DNA from: Candidatus Eremiobacterota bacterium
Lineage (GTDB): Bacteria; Vulcanimicrobiota; CADAWZ01; Ess09-12
DNA length: 64,000 nt
Reading direction: 5' to 3'
Assembly (NCBI GenBank): GCA_031082125.1
Contig: JAVHLM010000013.1
Coordinates: 1-64,000, forward strand
Program-made: the position numbers and the translations under genes
Shown here: in pieces, positions 1-8,739 of the stretch
How the letters are laid out: each line of letters begins with the position of its first letter
Numbering within the stretch: the stretch's first letter is position 1
Notes under the pieces: generated by a model
What the model was told of the DNA's origin: nothing
Seen by the model: only the letters and a program-made list of their open reading frames with translations
The model's database searches: none

Positions 1-65
1 TTGTGTCCACAATCTCCCACAGGCATTTTCATTGCGAGTTATGCAGGGCTCTCTTACTATTCTTT

Positions 66-94
66 TTGCAAAAGAACCTTTCCCATGCTATAAT
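66..94 (+). promoter_or_regulatory. Promoter of the NYN-LOTUS gene
   Basis: TTGCAA at 66-71 and TATAAT at 89-94 are separated by 17 bp. The -10 box is preceded by TGC, an extended -10. Transcription would start near 101, followed by GGAGG at 121-125 and the GTG start at 135. Confidence 0.7.
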
Positions 95-134
95 AGGGAA
101 TACTATCCTACACTCTTACAGGAGGTCTTCACCG

Positions 135-890
135 GTGGAGCATGCAAACACGCTTGCCCTTTTTATTGATTTTGACAACATCGCCCTTGGTTTTGAAAAC
201 CGGAAGAAAAAGTTTGATATTGCCAAAGTTCTTGAGCGCCTTGTGGAGAAAGGCAAGATAATCGTCAAGAGAGCCTATTCAGACTGGGCCCGCTACCCTG
301 ATCAGAAAAGGGATCTCCATGAAGCGGCCATTGAGCTCATTGAGATCCCGAAACGCTCAAGAGTAGGCAAGAACTCTGCCGATATAAGACTTGTTGTTGA
401 CGCGATGGACCTTTCTTATTCCAAGGAGCACATTGACACCTTTGTCATTATGTCAGGCGACAGCGATTTTTCGCCCCTGGTGAGCAAGCTCAAGGAAAAC
501 GGGAAACACGTAATCGGCATCAGCCTTAAGGAGTCAGCGTCGAACCTGCTCATCTCCAACTGCGACGAGTTCATCTTTTACGAGGACCTGGACCTGCCCA
601 AGGATATCCCTTCTGGAATAATCAAGGACCTGCCCGAGAACAAGAAGGAGGCCTACCAGCTCCTTATCGACTCCGTCGTCGCCCTTATGAGGGAGAACAA
701 GGAGATCATCTACTCCTCGATGGTCAAGGACACCATAAAGAGAAAGAAGCCGTCATTTACCGAGTCGGCTCATGGGTACAGGACTTTCAGCGATCTACTC
801 AAGGACGCCGAAAGAAGGGGAGTGCTCCAGCTCTCAGGGGATTCCCGCAGCAGGACCCTCATCATCACCGGATTCGGCAAATCCAGCTAG
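135..890 (+). CDS. NYN-domain protein with C-terminal LOTUS/OST-HTH domain
   Basis: The protein has 251 residues. The N-terminal part (about 5-155) is a NYN/LabA-like PIN-fold domain, a family of metal-dependent RNases. The acidic motif LFIDFDN (D12, D14, N15), the NSADIRLVVD segment and SGDSDFSPL supply the expected carboxylates. Residues about 185-250 look like a LOTUS/OST-HTH winged helix, which binds RNA. A role in RNA turnover or quality control is inferred from the family. The reading frame is open back to position 3, but GTG 135 is chosen because GGAGG lies 9 bp upstream and the NYN domain starts at once. It has its own promoter at 66-94 and is followed 12 bp later by pduL. Confidence 0.85.
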   Translation: MEHANTLALFIDFDNIALGFENRKKKFDIAKVLERLVEKGKIIVKRAYSDWARYPDQKRDLHEAAIELIEIPKRSRVGKNSADIRLVVDAMDLSYSKEHIDTFVIMSGDSDFSPLVSKLKENGKHVIGISLKESASNLLISNCDEFIFYEDLDLPKDIPSGIIKDLPENKKEAYQLLIDSVVALMRENKEIIYSSMVKDTIKRKKPSFTESAHGYRTFSDLLKDAERRGVLQLSGDSRSRTLIITGFGKSS

Positions 891-902
891 AAAGGAGGCA
901 CC

Positions 903-1514
903 ATGGATGAAGATCTGAAAATCCCCATCAGCATCAGCGCCCGCCACATCCATCTCACGAAGGAGCATGTGGCGACTCTTTTCGGAAAAGACGCACGCCT
1001 CACGGTGAAGGCCCCTCTCTCACAGCCCGGCCAGTTCGCCTGCAACGAGACTGTCTCGCTTACAGGGCCCAGAAGCACCATCCAGAACGTGAGGGTCCTG
1101 GGCCCTGAAAGGAAGGAGTCGCAGGTCGAGATATCAAGAACCGACGAGTTCGCCCTCGGGATAGATGCTCCTGTCCGCCTCTCCGGGGACACCTCTGGAA
1201 CGCCCGGCATCAGGCTCATCGGGCCCGCCGGCGAGGTGGCCCTTGACCACGGGGTCATTCAGGCGAAGCGCCACATCCACATGACTCCCCCGGACGCGCA
1301 GCGTTTTGGCGTGGAGGACGGGGAATGCGTGATGGTGAAGGTAGGCGGCGAGCGGGGCATTGTCTATGATGACGTGATTGTTCGTGTCAGTAATGATTTT
1401 ATGCTTGACATGCATGTAGATACTGACGAGGCAAATGCCGCCGAGCTCCGCCAGGGTGCAGGCGGCATTCTCATCAAAGGCCCCACGATGGTGAGGCCCG
1501 ACGGGGTCCAGTAA
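903..1514 (+). CDS. pduL: PduL-type phosphate acyltransferase
   Basis: At 203 residues this matches the PduL family, which interconverts acyl-CoA and acyl phosphate (acetyl or propanoyl). Two zinc-site segments are visible: SARHIHL (H15, H17) and AKRHIHM (H124, H126), each at the start of one of the two beta-barrel halves. A strong AAAGGAGG lies just before the ATG. There is no N-terminal encapsulation peptide of the kind found on microcompartment PduL, and no shell genes are present, so a free cytosolic role in acetate or propionate energy metabolism is inferred. It is probably co-transcribed with the NYN gene. Confidence 0.9.
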   Translation: MDEDLKIPISISARHIHLTKEHVATLFGKDARLTVKAPLSQPGQFACNETVSLTGPRSTIQNVRVLGPERKESQVEISRTDEFALGIDAPVRLSGDTSGTPGIRLIGPAGEVALDHGVIQAKRHIHMTPPDAQRFGVEDGECVMVKVGGERGIVYDDVIVRVSNDFMLDMHVDTDEANAAELRQGAGGILIKGPTMVRPDGVQ

Positions 1515-1571
1515 CCGGGCGGAAGAAGTCCGGGGTACCGGAAATGTAACAAAATGGCAAGACCTTTCATA

Positions 1572-1601
1572 TAGACATGGGCGTCCCTCCCATGGTACAA
1601 T
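1572..1601 (+). promoter_or_regulatory. Promoter of the GH57 gene, with palindrome in spacer
   Basis: TAGACA (1572-1577) and TACAAT (1596-1601) are 18 bp apart. The spacer holds an inverted repeat, CATGGG (1576-1581) and CCCATG (1589-1594), which could be an operator. The start codon of the glycosidase is 81 bp downstream of the -10 box. Confidence 0.5.
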
Positions 1602-1682
1602 GACATATGGCATATTCTTGCCTTTTGGAGTCAAAGAGCAGGCTTCATCCCCGGGGAAGCCTTAGGAGAGGGGGATTTTCTG

Positions 1683-4292
1683 ATGGATTCTTCAGAGATT
1701 GGGCGGTTTCAGCCTTCCTTTGTAAGCCATGATCCCAAAAGACAGCCGCCGGCGAAGAGCAGTGGGCCGCCGCCTGGCGACAGTGTGCCCTGTGACGGCT
1801 TTGCAGGGTCTGTGCCTTCCGGTAAGGAGTCAAAGCTCCAGCGAGGAGCTTCAGAGGTAAAAATGTCACCGCCTGCTGAGCCGGAAAAGCAGGAGCAGGT
1901 CAATCCTCTTCTGTCGGCCCTTGAGATCCGTGAAAAGCTCGAGAGCCTCACGGGTGCCGAGCGGACCGAATTCATCAGGGACTTTCGGGAAAAGAACGCC
2001 GGCAAGATCTTTGTCTCCATCGATCTTCACGATCACCAGCCTATCTATCGCCCCGGAGTTCACCCCGCCGACACTCCCGAGTACAACAATTATGTTCTGG
2101 GAACGGGCGATGCGGAGAACCGGAGAGAAGTATACCGCGATGCCGAGGCTTATGCCGTTGAATCGATGAAAGGGAAGCCCGACTATCCCCATTTCGGGAT
2201 CCAGGTCTCCTTTTCAGGCTCTCTCATGGAAAACATGGAAAAGTCCGCCGAGCGCGGGCTCTGGCCGGGCAAGGACTGGAGCAGCCATTACCGGAACCTC
2301 CGCAAGGATTCCTTCACCTCGGAAGGGAACCCGCGACTGGATTTCGTCAACATCGGCTATCATCATCCCCTCATGGGGCTTATCGCCACGGGCCACACTG
2401 ATGGCGGCGTCAACAGCGACAAGGATATAGAGCTCCAGATCAAGATGCACCAGCATGCCGTTGACAAGCTCTTCGGCGGCCCCATTTCCAAGGGATTCTT
2501 TCCGCCGGAGATGGCTTTCAGCGAGCGCATGATACCTGCCATCAAGAAGGCGGGCATTGAATGGACCATGGTGGACAACCTCCACTTTGACCGTGCCAAC
2601 GAGGATTACCACAACACGGCCGACGGCCTCAAGCCGCCCAACAAGGCTGACAGAAGGAACCCAGGCACTCATACCTATGAGACGCTTCCCAATGACCTTG
2701 CCAAGGTCCACCTTGTGTCGCCTGAGGCCCTCAAGCCCCACTACGTGAAACATGTGGACCCCATGACGGGCAGCGAGGAGCTCATGGTCGTAGTCCCCGA
2801 GGAGCGCTCCCTCTCGTCGTATATCCAGAAGGATCGTGACGGGAGCAAGATCCAGGACGTCATCACCAAGTTCCAGAAATACAATACCGATCCTGCCCAT
2901 CCCCTCTTCGTGCTTTTCGCCACCGACGGCGACAACAACGGCTCAAACAGCGGGGAGTTCCACAGGAACGTCCCCATAGATATGGCGACGCGGTACCCGG
3001 GCCAGGTGGTCTTCACTACCATCTCGGACTACCTGGAGCTTTTCCCTCCCGAGAAGCCGAAACTGGTCTCGGGCCAGGGCGAGCCGAAGCACTACGAAGG
3101 AGGCGACGTGATCCATGTAGAGGACGGCGCCTGGTGGGGAGCCAACCTGGGCGATCCCCAGTTCTCGAAATGGATGGACGACCCCGCTTATACAGGCTAT
3201 TCGCCTAAAAAGAATTCATGGGCCACCCTTACGGCAGCCAAGAACGAGGTCCTCACCGCCGACAGCCTCGAGCCTGCCGGCCTGACAAAAGAAAGCATCG
3301 GCAATATCATAGCCGGGAGCGGCACCGATACTGAGAAGGCCTGGAACAATCTCCTCGTGGGCCAGACTTCCTGCTATGAATACTGGAACCCCGACAATGT
3401 CCTCTCCTATTCGTCGGTGACGGGCGCCAACAGGGCCGTGGAAGATGCCCGCAAGGTCATCGACCGCCATGGCAAGGACAAGGACGCCGTGGGCCCAAGC
3501 ATATTCCTTCCCATGCACTACCCTTACAACCCCAAGGGCATGCCTTCGAGCTTCAACGTGGTGAGCTATGTCTATGACGTGAACAACGTGAAGTCCGTGG
3601 AAGTGAAATACCGGACCGATGATGACGGCAAGCTCGACAGATCCCAGGATTTCATGTTTGAGGGGACAGGCGTCAAGCCCTGGAAGAGCGGGCATGCCAT
3701 GACAAAAATGCCTTTCCCGGACCTTCCCAACAAGCCCGATGTGTGGGTGGACCCCAAGGTGAGGGCCGATGAGTACAGGACCAAGGTGGAGCTTGAAGTC
3801 CCCCAGGGCAAGGAGGGCGAGCTTGTTCAGTATTACGTCGAAGCCGAGGATATGAAGGGGAATATATCGCGGTCGCCTATCCAGCACGTCTATGTTTCAG
3901 CGGCAGGGGCGCCTGCCGAGGTGACCAACGAGGAGCTCCATAACCAGCTCAAGTCGGGCGATCCCGACACACAGGCGACGGCGGTGGCCTTTGTGCTCAC
4001 CACGGGGAGAAATGATCCCAACATCTTCAACCATGTCTTCTTCCGCCTCGAGCAGGCCGATGAGAAGCTCCTGAAAAGCCTCGAAAACCTGGCCATCAAG
4101 GAGAAGATAAAGCTTTCCGCTGATCCGAAATTCAGGGATGAGTACATCACCAGGCTTGACAAGCACCTTGTGAAAGAGGAGAATACGGCGAAGATAAAGT
4201 CTCTGCCCCATCTCTCATATTTCATGTCCCATCCTCTCGCGGACATGGCAGGTGATCCCCGCGTGGCGAGGATTCTTGCCAAGCTTTCATGA
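1683..4292 (+). CDS. Glycoside hydrolase family 57-like protein
   Basis: The protein has 869 residues. Residues 1-75 are Pro/Ser/Lys-rich and probably disordered. The catalytic (beta/alpha)7 barrel begins near 108. The GH57 signatures are present: HDHQPIY at 116-122 (motif HxHQP), GYHHP at 225-229, and GFFPPEMAFSE with E276 as the likely nucleophile. A later ATDGDNNG segment fits the fourth motif. Residues about 600-740 resemble a beta-sandwich and the last 120 are helical. GH57 enzymes act on alpha-glucans (amylase, branching enzyme) or related sugars; the substrate cannot be read here. No signal peptide is visible, so it is probably cytoplasmic. The stop overlaps the next start (ATGA). Confidence 0.8.
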   Translation: MDSSEIGRFQPSFVSHDPKRQPPAKSSGPPPGDSVPCDGFAGSVPSGKESKLQRGASEVKMSPPAEPEKQEQVNPLLSALEIREKLESLTGAERTEFIRDFREKNAGKIFVSIDLHDHQPIYRPGVHPADTPEYNNYVLGTGDAENRREVYRDAEAYAVESMKGKPDYPHFGIQVSFSGSLMENMEKSAERGLWPGKDWSSHYRNLRKDSFTSEGNPRLDFVNIGYHHPLMGLIATGHTDGGVNSDKDIELQIKMHQHAVDKLFGGPISKGFFPPEMAFSERMIPAIKKAGIEWTMVDNLHFDRANEDYHNTADGLKPPNKADRRNPGTHTYETLPNDLAKVHLVSPEALKPHYVKHVDPMTGSEELMVVVPEERSLSSYIQKDRDGSKIQDVITKFQKYNTDPAHPLFVLFATDGDNNGSNSGEFHRNVPIDMATRYPGQVVFTTISDYLELFPPEKPKLVSGQGEPKHYEGGDVIHVEDGAWWGANLGDPQFSKWMDDPAYTGYSPKKNSWATLTAAKNEVLTADSLEPAGLTKESIGNIIAGSGTDTEKAWNNLLVGQTSCYEYWNPDNVLSYSSVTGANRAVEDARKVIDRHGKDKDAVGPSIFLPMHYPYNPKGMPSSFNVVSYVYDVNNVKSVEVKYRTDDDGKLDRSQDFMFEGTGVKPWKSGHAMTKMPFPDLPNKPDVWVDPKVRADEYRTKVELEVPQGKEGELVQYYVEAEDMKGNISRSPIQHVYVSAAGAPAEVTNEELHNQLKSGDPDTQATAVAFVLTTGRNDPNIFNHVFFRLEQADEKLLKSLENLAIKEKIKLSADPKFRDEYITRLDKHLVKEENTAKIKSLPHLSYFMSHPLADMAGDPRVARILAKLS

Positions 4293-5056
4293 AATTGGGC
4301 GCCGTCAGGGAAAACAAGTGTCGAGGCAAGGGGAGCCCTTGCCTCGCTCAGCGTACACCCCATGCAGGAGGAACCTCCTCAGATGAGAGGATCCTCACCG
4401 ATGTGCCCCTTTTCTCAGAGCTCGGCAGCAAGGAACTGGAGGATCTTGAGGGAATCGCCGTCTCAACAAGGTTTCACAAAGGGGAGTATATTTTTTTTCA
4501 GGGAGAAGAGGGGGGCGCTTTTTTTATAATTATCTCGGGAAAAGTGAAGATTGTAAGGGACTCTCCCAGCGGGAGGGAGATCACCCTCGCCGCCCTTTCA
4601 AGGGGGGATTCCTTCGGCGAACTCTCGCTTCTGGACGGGAAGTCCCGCTCAGCATCGGTCGTGGCCATTTCCAAGGCGGAGGTGCTCGTGATTTTCCGCG
4701 GTGACTTTGAAGAATACCTGCGCACTCATCCTGAGGTGGCTATAAAGCTTCTCACCGTGTATGCAGGCCGCCTTCGTGATGCCAACAGGCGGATTGAAGA
4801 CCTGGCATGCCATTCGGTGAGGGGGAGGCTTGCCCAGATGATGCTTGACAGCGTGGCGGGAAATGGAGTGATATGCGAGGAAGGCGTCGTTTTTCAGCTT
4901 CCCTCTTCACATAAGGAGATCGCCTCGCAGCTTGGCACAAGCCGCGAGACTGTCTCGAGAACTCTTGCCGCCCTCTGCAATGAGGGATTTATCAGGATGA
5001 TGAAGAGCCAGGTGACCGTACCCTGCCTGGAATCGCTCAGGTCACTTGTGCTGTGA
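4289..5056 (+). CDS. Crp/Fnr family transcription regulator
   Basis: The protein has 255 residues. A cyclic-nucleotide-binding beta roll lies at about 40-155, with the phosphate-binding-cassette-like FGELSLLDGKSRSASV retaining the Arg and Ser. A dimer helix follows, then a Crp-type winged helix (about 190-250) with the recognition segment TSRETVSRTLAAL. Only two Cys occur near the N terminus, so an Fnr-type iron-sulfur cluster is unlikely. The ATG overlaps the glycosidase stop. The first 35 residues look unlike the family and a later start is possible, but no in-frame ATG is available. Translational coupling suggests control of carbohydrate use. Confidence 0.85.
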   Translation: MKLGAVRENKCRGKGSPCLAQRTPHAGGTSSDERILTDVPLFSELGSKELEDLEGIAVSTRFHKGEYIFFQGEEGGAFFIIISGKVKIVRDSPSGREITLAALSRGDSFGELSLLDGKSRSASVVAISKAEVLVIFRGDFEEYLRTHPEVAIKLLTVYAGRLRDANRRIEDLACHSVRGRLAQMMLDSVAGNGVICEEGVVFQLPSSHKEIASQLGTSRETVSRTLAALCNEGFIRMMKSQVTVPCLESLRSLVL

Positions 5057-5062
5057 GGGATC

Positions 5063-6973
5063 ATGGCTGCTTTTGAAGGTCTCAGAGAAATTCACCGGGA
5101 GCCCCTGTCCCTTCTTGAAGGGGGGCAACCCCGGGAGGCCGCTGAATATCTTTCACGCCTGCTGAAAAAGAGGAAAATCACTCCCATTGAGAGAGCCTTC
5201 CTGTATTTTCACCTTGCGAGGGCTTACGGGAGACTGGCCCGTTTCAATGAAGCCGAGAGATGTCTCCGTCTGGCCATCAGCCACTGCACACCCGGGGCCC
5301 CGGAGGAGCTGGTCGCCCTGTATCAGGAGCAGGCTCTCCTGTGGTACAGGAGAAACCATCTCACGAGAGCCCGGAGAGCCCTTGCCAGGAGCGCTTTGCT
5401 GCTGAAAGGCCTGGAGAGAACAGCACCCTTTGCAAGATACCTCCATTACCGCGGCCTTTGCTTCTCCAAAGCCTCCCTGAGGGTTGAGGCCATGGAGAGC
5501 CTGAAGCAGTCCCTCGCGCTCTACCGCGCACTGGAGCTCCCGGCCGAACAGTCCCAGGTCCTTGATACCATGGGGATGATCTTCACCGAGATGGGGCAGG
5601 TCGAGGAGGCCCTCGGCCATTACCAGGAATCACTCCGCCTCAAAGAGCGGGAAGGCGATGAATACGGAATTGCCATCACCCTTGGAAACCTGGGGAGATG
5701 CTCTCTTCAGAACATGGAATTCCGCAAGGCGATTGATTTTTTTCAGAAGGACCTTGCGCTCTGCGAAAAGCTGCAGGACTCCCATGGCCTCATGGTGATG
5801 TGCAATAACCTCGGGAGAGCTTTCACCTCCCTGAAGGAGACCGGCAAGGCCTCGGGGTACCTAGAGAGGAGCCTTTCAATGGCCCGCGAGGCAGGAAACG
5901 AGATATGGAGCGCAATCAATGAAAAGGACATCGCCTATAATCATCTCAGCTCGAGCGAGCTCGGTGAGGCATCGGGGAAGCTGACCGGCGCCCTCGAGAC
6001 CTTCCGGCGCTTTGATGCGAGGCCGCTCGTGGCCGAGGCCTTGAAAATCCATGCCATAGTGCTCAGGGCTGAAGGCCGCTTTGAAGAAAGCATGAAACGC
6101 TTCCACGAAGCGCTTGAGCTCTATCAGGGGCTTTCCATCCCGTTTCAGACTGCCGAGGTCCTTTTTCAGATCGGCCTGCTCTATCACAGGATGAATGACA
6201 AGCCTCAGGCAGTGTCCTATCTGGAAAAGGCGATAGAGATAGCAGAAAAACTCAATGCTCAATGGCTTTTGCAGAAATTTGAGAGTCTCCTTGCCGAATT
6301 GCACGAGGGAGAATGGCTCAGGCTCTGCCTGAAGCGTTATGTCGGCGAAGATCTCGTCGATACGGTGCTCTCAGAAACTTTTCAAACAGGAAAAAGGATG
6401 AGAGCAACGGTACTCTTCCTTGACCTGAAGCCGGGAAGGCTCTTTTTCGAGAGGGCTCTCGCCGAGGAGGTAGTCTCCCTCTTTAACGATTATTTCAGCA
6501 GGTTCTCCGAGATTATAGCCAGGGAGAGCGGGACAGTGGAAGGATTCATCGCCCAGGAGATGATGGCCTATTTCGGCGTGACGGGGCACTCCGATGACAA
6601 CGCCCTTCATGCAGTGAGAAGCGGCTGCCGTATCATGGAGGCCTCTCTTCAGCTTGCCCAGGCCCGTGAGAGAAGGGATCTCCCCGTTCCCGGCATCGCC
6701 GTGGGCATCAACACCGGAGAGGTTTACGCCGGCAACGTGGGCACCTATCTCAGAATGCAGTTTAAAGTCACGGGAAGCACCGTGAATCTGGCTTCCAGGA
6801 TTCTCCACAAGGCCAGGGCGGGGCAGGTGCTTCTGAGCGAAAGCGCGTTCTGCGAGGTGAGAGACCATGTCACGGCGAATCCCCTCAAGCCTCTGGTATT
6901 GAAAGGGGTCAGGGAAGAGCAGCCCGTGTGGGATGTTGACTGGAAGAGCACGATTAAATGGGCATCCCCGTGA
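5063..6973 (+). CDS. TPR protein with degenerate class III cyclase domain
   Basis: The protein has 636 residues. Residues about 25-440 are tandem TPR repeats (at least eight). Residues about 448-630 have the fold signature of a bacterial class III adenylyl/guanylyl cyclase. The first metal Asp is kept (D454 in LFLDL), as are the N575 and R579 transition-state residues in TVNLASRI. The second metal Asp is Gln (Q498 in FIAQEMMAYFG, usually FIGD). The base-selecting Lys is Gly (G494) and the Asp before TVN is Ser (S572). It is therefore probably a non-catalytic sensor or scaffold. It follows the Crp/Fnr gene by 6 bp, so a link to a cyclic-nucleotide-type receptor is suggestive but unproven. Confidence 0.8.
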   Translation: MAAFEGLREIHREPLSLLEGGQPREAAEYLSRLLKKRKITPIERAFLYFHLARAYGRLARFNEAERCLRLAISHCTPGAPEELVALYQEQALLWYRRNHLTRARRALARSALLLKGLERTAPFARYLHYRGLCFSKASLRVEAMESLKQSLALYRALELPAEQSQVLDTMGMIFTEMGQVEEALGHYQESLRLKEREGDEYGIAITLGNLGRCSLQNMEFRKAIDFFQKDLALCEKLQDSHGLMVMCNNLGRAFTSLKETGKASGYLERSLSMAREAGNEIWSAINEKDIAYNHLSSSELGEASGKLTGALETFRRFDARPLVAEALKIHAIVLRAEGRFEESMKRFHEALELYQGLSIPFQTAEVLFQIGLLYHRMNDKPQAVSYLEKAIEIAEKLNAQWLLQKFESLLAELHEGEWLRLCLKRYVGEDLVDTVLSETFQTGKRMRATVLFLDLKPGRLFFERALAEEVVSLFNDYFSRFSEIIARESGTVEGFIAQEMMAYFGVTGHSDDNALHAVRSGCRIMEASLQLAQARERRDLPVPGIAVGINTGEVYAGNVGTYLRMQFKVTGSTVNLASRILHKARAGQVLLSESAFCEVRDHVTANPLKPLVLKGVREEQPVWDVDWKSTIKWASP

Positions 6974-7433
6974 TGATGCCCTCAAATACCACTTTGCCTT
7001 TTACCACGCCCTGGGTTTCAAAGATAGCGATCCTGCTCTTCAGCTCCGTGTTCTTTGCTATCAGTATGAGCCTGTCACCGGGAAGGACGGTGCCGCGGAA
7101 CTTCACCTTGTCGAGGCCACCAAAGCCGAGGAACCTCCTGGGATCGTCGTTGAGGGCGATCTTATAAAAATAAGTGCAGAGCTGCGCAGCGGCCTCGATG
7201 ATGAGGACCCCGGGGAAAATGGGGCGTCCCGGAACATGACCTTTAACCCAGAACTCGCTGTCAGAGACGTCCTTGTAGCCTATGATGAATTTGTTCTGCC
7301 GGTCAATGGTGAAGATCCCCGAGAGCTGCTCCATGTCGAAGCGCTGCTGGTTGATCTTCCGGATCTCCTCGATGGGGATTTCCGTTCTGGATAAATCGAG
7401 AGCTGCGAGATCATAAATGAGTCTGGCTGCCAT
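6954..7433 (-). CDS. FabZ/FabA-like hot-dog dehydratase
   Basis: The protein has 159 residues. The hot-dog fold carries the FabZ active-site stretch: H66 in KGHVPGRPIFPGV and E80 in LIIEAAAQ, the His/Glu pair that dehydrates 3-hydroxyacyl-ACP. A GGAGGG sits about 8 bp before the ATG. Its 3' end overlaps the TPR-cyclase gene by 20 bp, convergently. No other fatty acid genes adjoin it, but it is divergent from the glycosyltransferase operon. It may be a second FabZ used for an acylated glycolipid, or a general dehydratase; the substrate is unknown. Confidence 0.8.
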   Translation of the reverse strand: MAARLIYDLAALDLSRTEIPIEEIRKINQQRFDMEQLSGIFTIDRQNKFIIGYKDVSDSEFWVKGHVPGRPIFPGVLIIEAAAQLCTYFYKIALNDDPRRFLGFGGLDKVKFRGTVLPGDRLILIAKNTELKSRIAIFETQGVVKGKVVFEGIITGMPI

Positions 7434-7611
7434 AAAGCCCTACCCTCCGGGAGTCCTGACCCATGCCAGGAAATTGTTTTCTCATGATATTACGGGCTTT
7501 TCCCGGGGAAATCCTTCCATGGAGAGGAGTCCGTGCTGATAGGATTCAAGGGCGCAAAGTGAGAATTATCTTCTTTCATGGAAGGGCCCATCGTTGAAAG
7601 GACCGGATCAC

Positions 7612-8679
7612 ATGGGGAAAAAGATTCTTATTATCCATCTTGCGGGAGGACTGGGCGATCTTCTGCTCTCCACGGCGCTCCTTGAGCCTCTCAGGCATCA
7701 TTTTCCCCGCTCGTCAGTTACCATGATGGTGCGTGATGAGCTCAGGGAAGCTGTGGAAGGCCATCCAGCCCTCGACGGCGTGATAGGTGTCCCGGGGGGG
7801 AACCTGAAAGGGTGGGGAAACCTCAGCCGCCGGGCTGAAGCCCTCAGGAAGGAGAGCTTTGATACAGGCATTGTGCTCTGGAGCAGGGTGGAGGAAGCGT
7901 GGCTGCTCTTTCTCTCAGGCATTCCCACGAGGGTCGGCCAGGACTCCAGGCTTTTTTACAGCTTTCTCTATACCCACCGGGTCAGGGTCAGATCGGAGCA
8001 TCACGATACCACGAGCCACTGGGTTGATATAATGCTTGATTATGCAAGGATACTGGGCTGTGAGGCTGAGGCACCTGAAGTGGCCATCCATGTTGACGGA
8101 AAATCAGAAGAGCGGGCGGGTGCCATACTTGCCCGCGCAGGATGGGATGGAAGCTCACCGCTTATAGGCTTTCACGTCGGCAAGGGGCTCCCTCTCGATG
8201 AGAAACGTTGGCCTGTCAACTTTTTCGCGGGCCTGGCCGATGCAGTCGCCGGGCGCTTCGGAGGCAGGGTCCTTCTGACCGGCAGCGGCATGGAGAGGGG
8301 ACTTGTGAATGCCGTGGCCACCCTTATGAAGCAGAAGCCCCTTAATATTGCAGGCGAGACCTCTATCAAGGAGCTCGCGGCGGTAATTTCCCGCTGCCAG
8401 GTCTTTGTCTGCCCCGATTCGGCTCCCATGCACCTTGCTGCGGCGATGAAGGTGCCCACGGTAGGAATCTTCGCCCTTGCAAGCGATTTTCCCTCAAGAT
8501 GGCGGCCTTATGGAACGGAATACGAGGTCGTTCTCCCCCCGGGCAGACGCTGCGCGAAAAAATGCGTGAAAGAGCACTGCAATGACTTCTCCTGTTACCA
8601 TGACATACCGGTGGCTGATGTGCTTGACGCCATTGAGAGGCTCACGGGCAAAAGGAGGAAATTTAATCAAGTCCCCTAA
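7612..8679 (+). CDS. GT9 heptosyltransferase-like glycosyltransferase
   Basis: The protein has 355 residues and is the first gene of the glycoconjugate operon. It begins KKILIIHLAGGLGDLLLST, the GT9 (WaaF/WaaC) N-terminal motif, and has the C-terminal donor site CPDSAPMHLAAAMKVPTVGIF. GT9 enzymes transfer heptose from ADP-heptose to lipid A-core or other acceptors. The frame extends to a TTG at 7594, but ATG 7612 has GAAAGG upstream and matches the family N terminus. A Cys-rich C-terminal stretch (CAKKCVKEHCNDFSC) resembles that of many GT9 proteins. It works with the HldE-type enzymes encoded at 10.9-12.4 kb. Confidence 0.88.
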   Translation: MGKKILIIHLAGGLGDLLLSTALLEPLRHHFPRSSVTMMVRDELREAVEGHPALDGVIGVPGGNLKGWGNLSRRAEALRKESFDTGIVLWSRVEEAWLLFLSGIPTRVGQDSRLFYSFLYTHRVRVRSEHHDTTSHWVDIMLDYARILGCEAEAPEVAIHVDGKSEERAGAILARAGWDGSSPLIGFHVGKGLPLDEKRWPVNFFAGLADAVAGRFGGRVLLTGSGMERGLVNAVATLMKQKPLNIAGETSIKELAAVISRCQVFVCPDSAPMHLAAAMKVPTVGIFALASDFPSRWRPYGTEYEVVLPPGRRCAKKCVKEHCNDFSCYHDIPVADVLDAIERLTGKRRKFNQVP

Positions 8680-8739
8680 TAATTGTAAGGTGCACCTCGC
8701 CGGTCATACTATAAAGGCGCGTCCGGAAGGAGATTTACC

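Noticed and set aside
3-134. N-terminal extension of the NYN gene
   Set aside because: The NYN domain starts at GTG 135 with a good ribosome site. The predicted promoter lies inside the extension.
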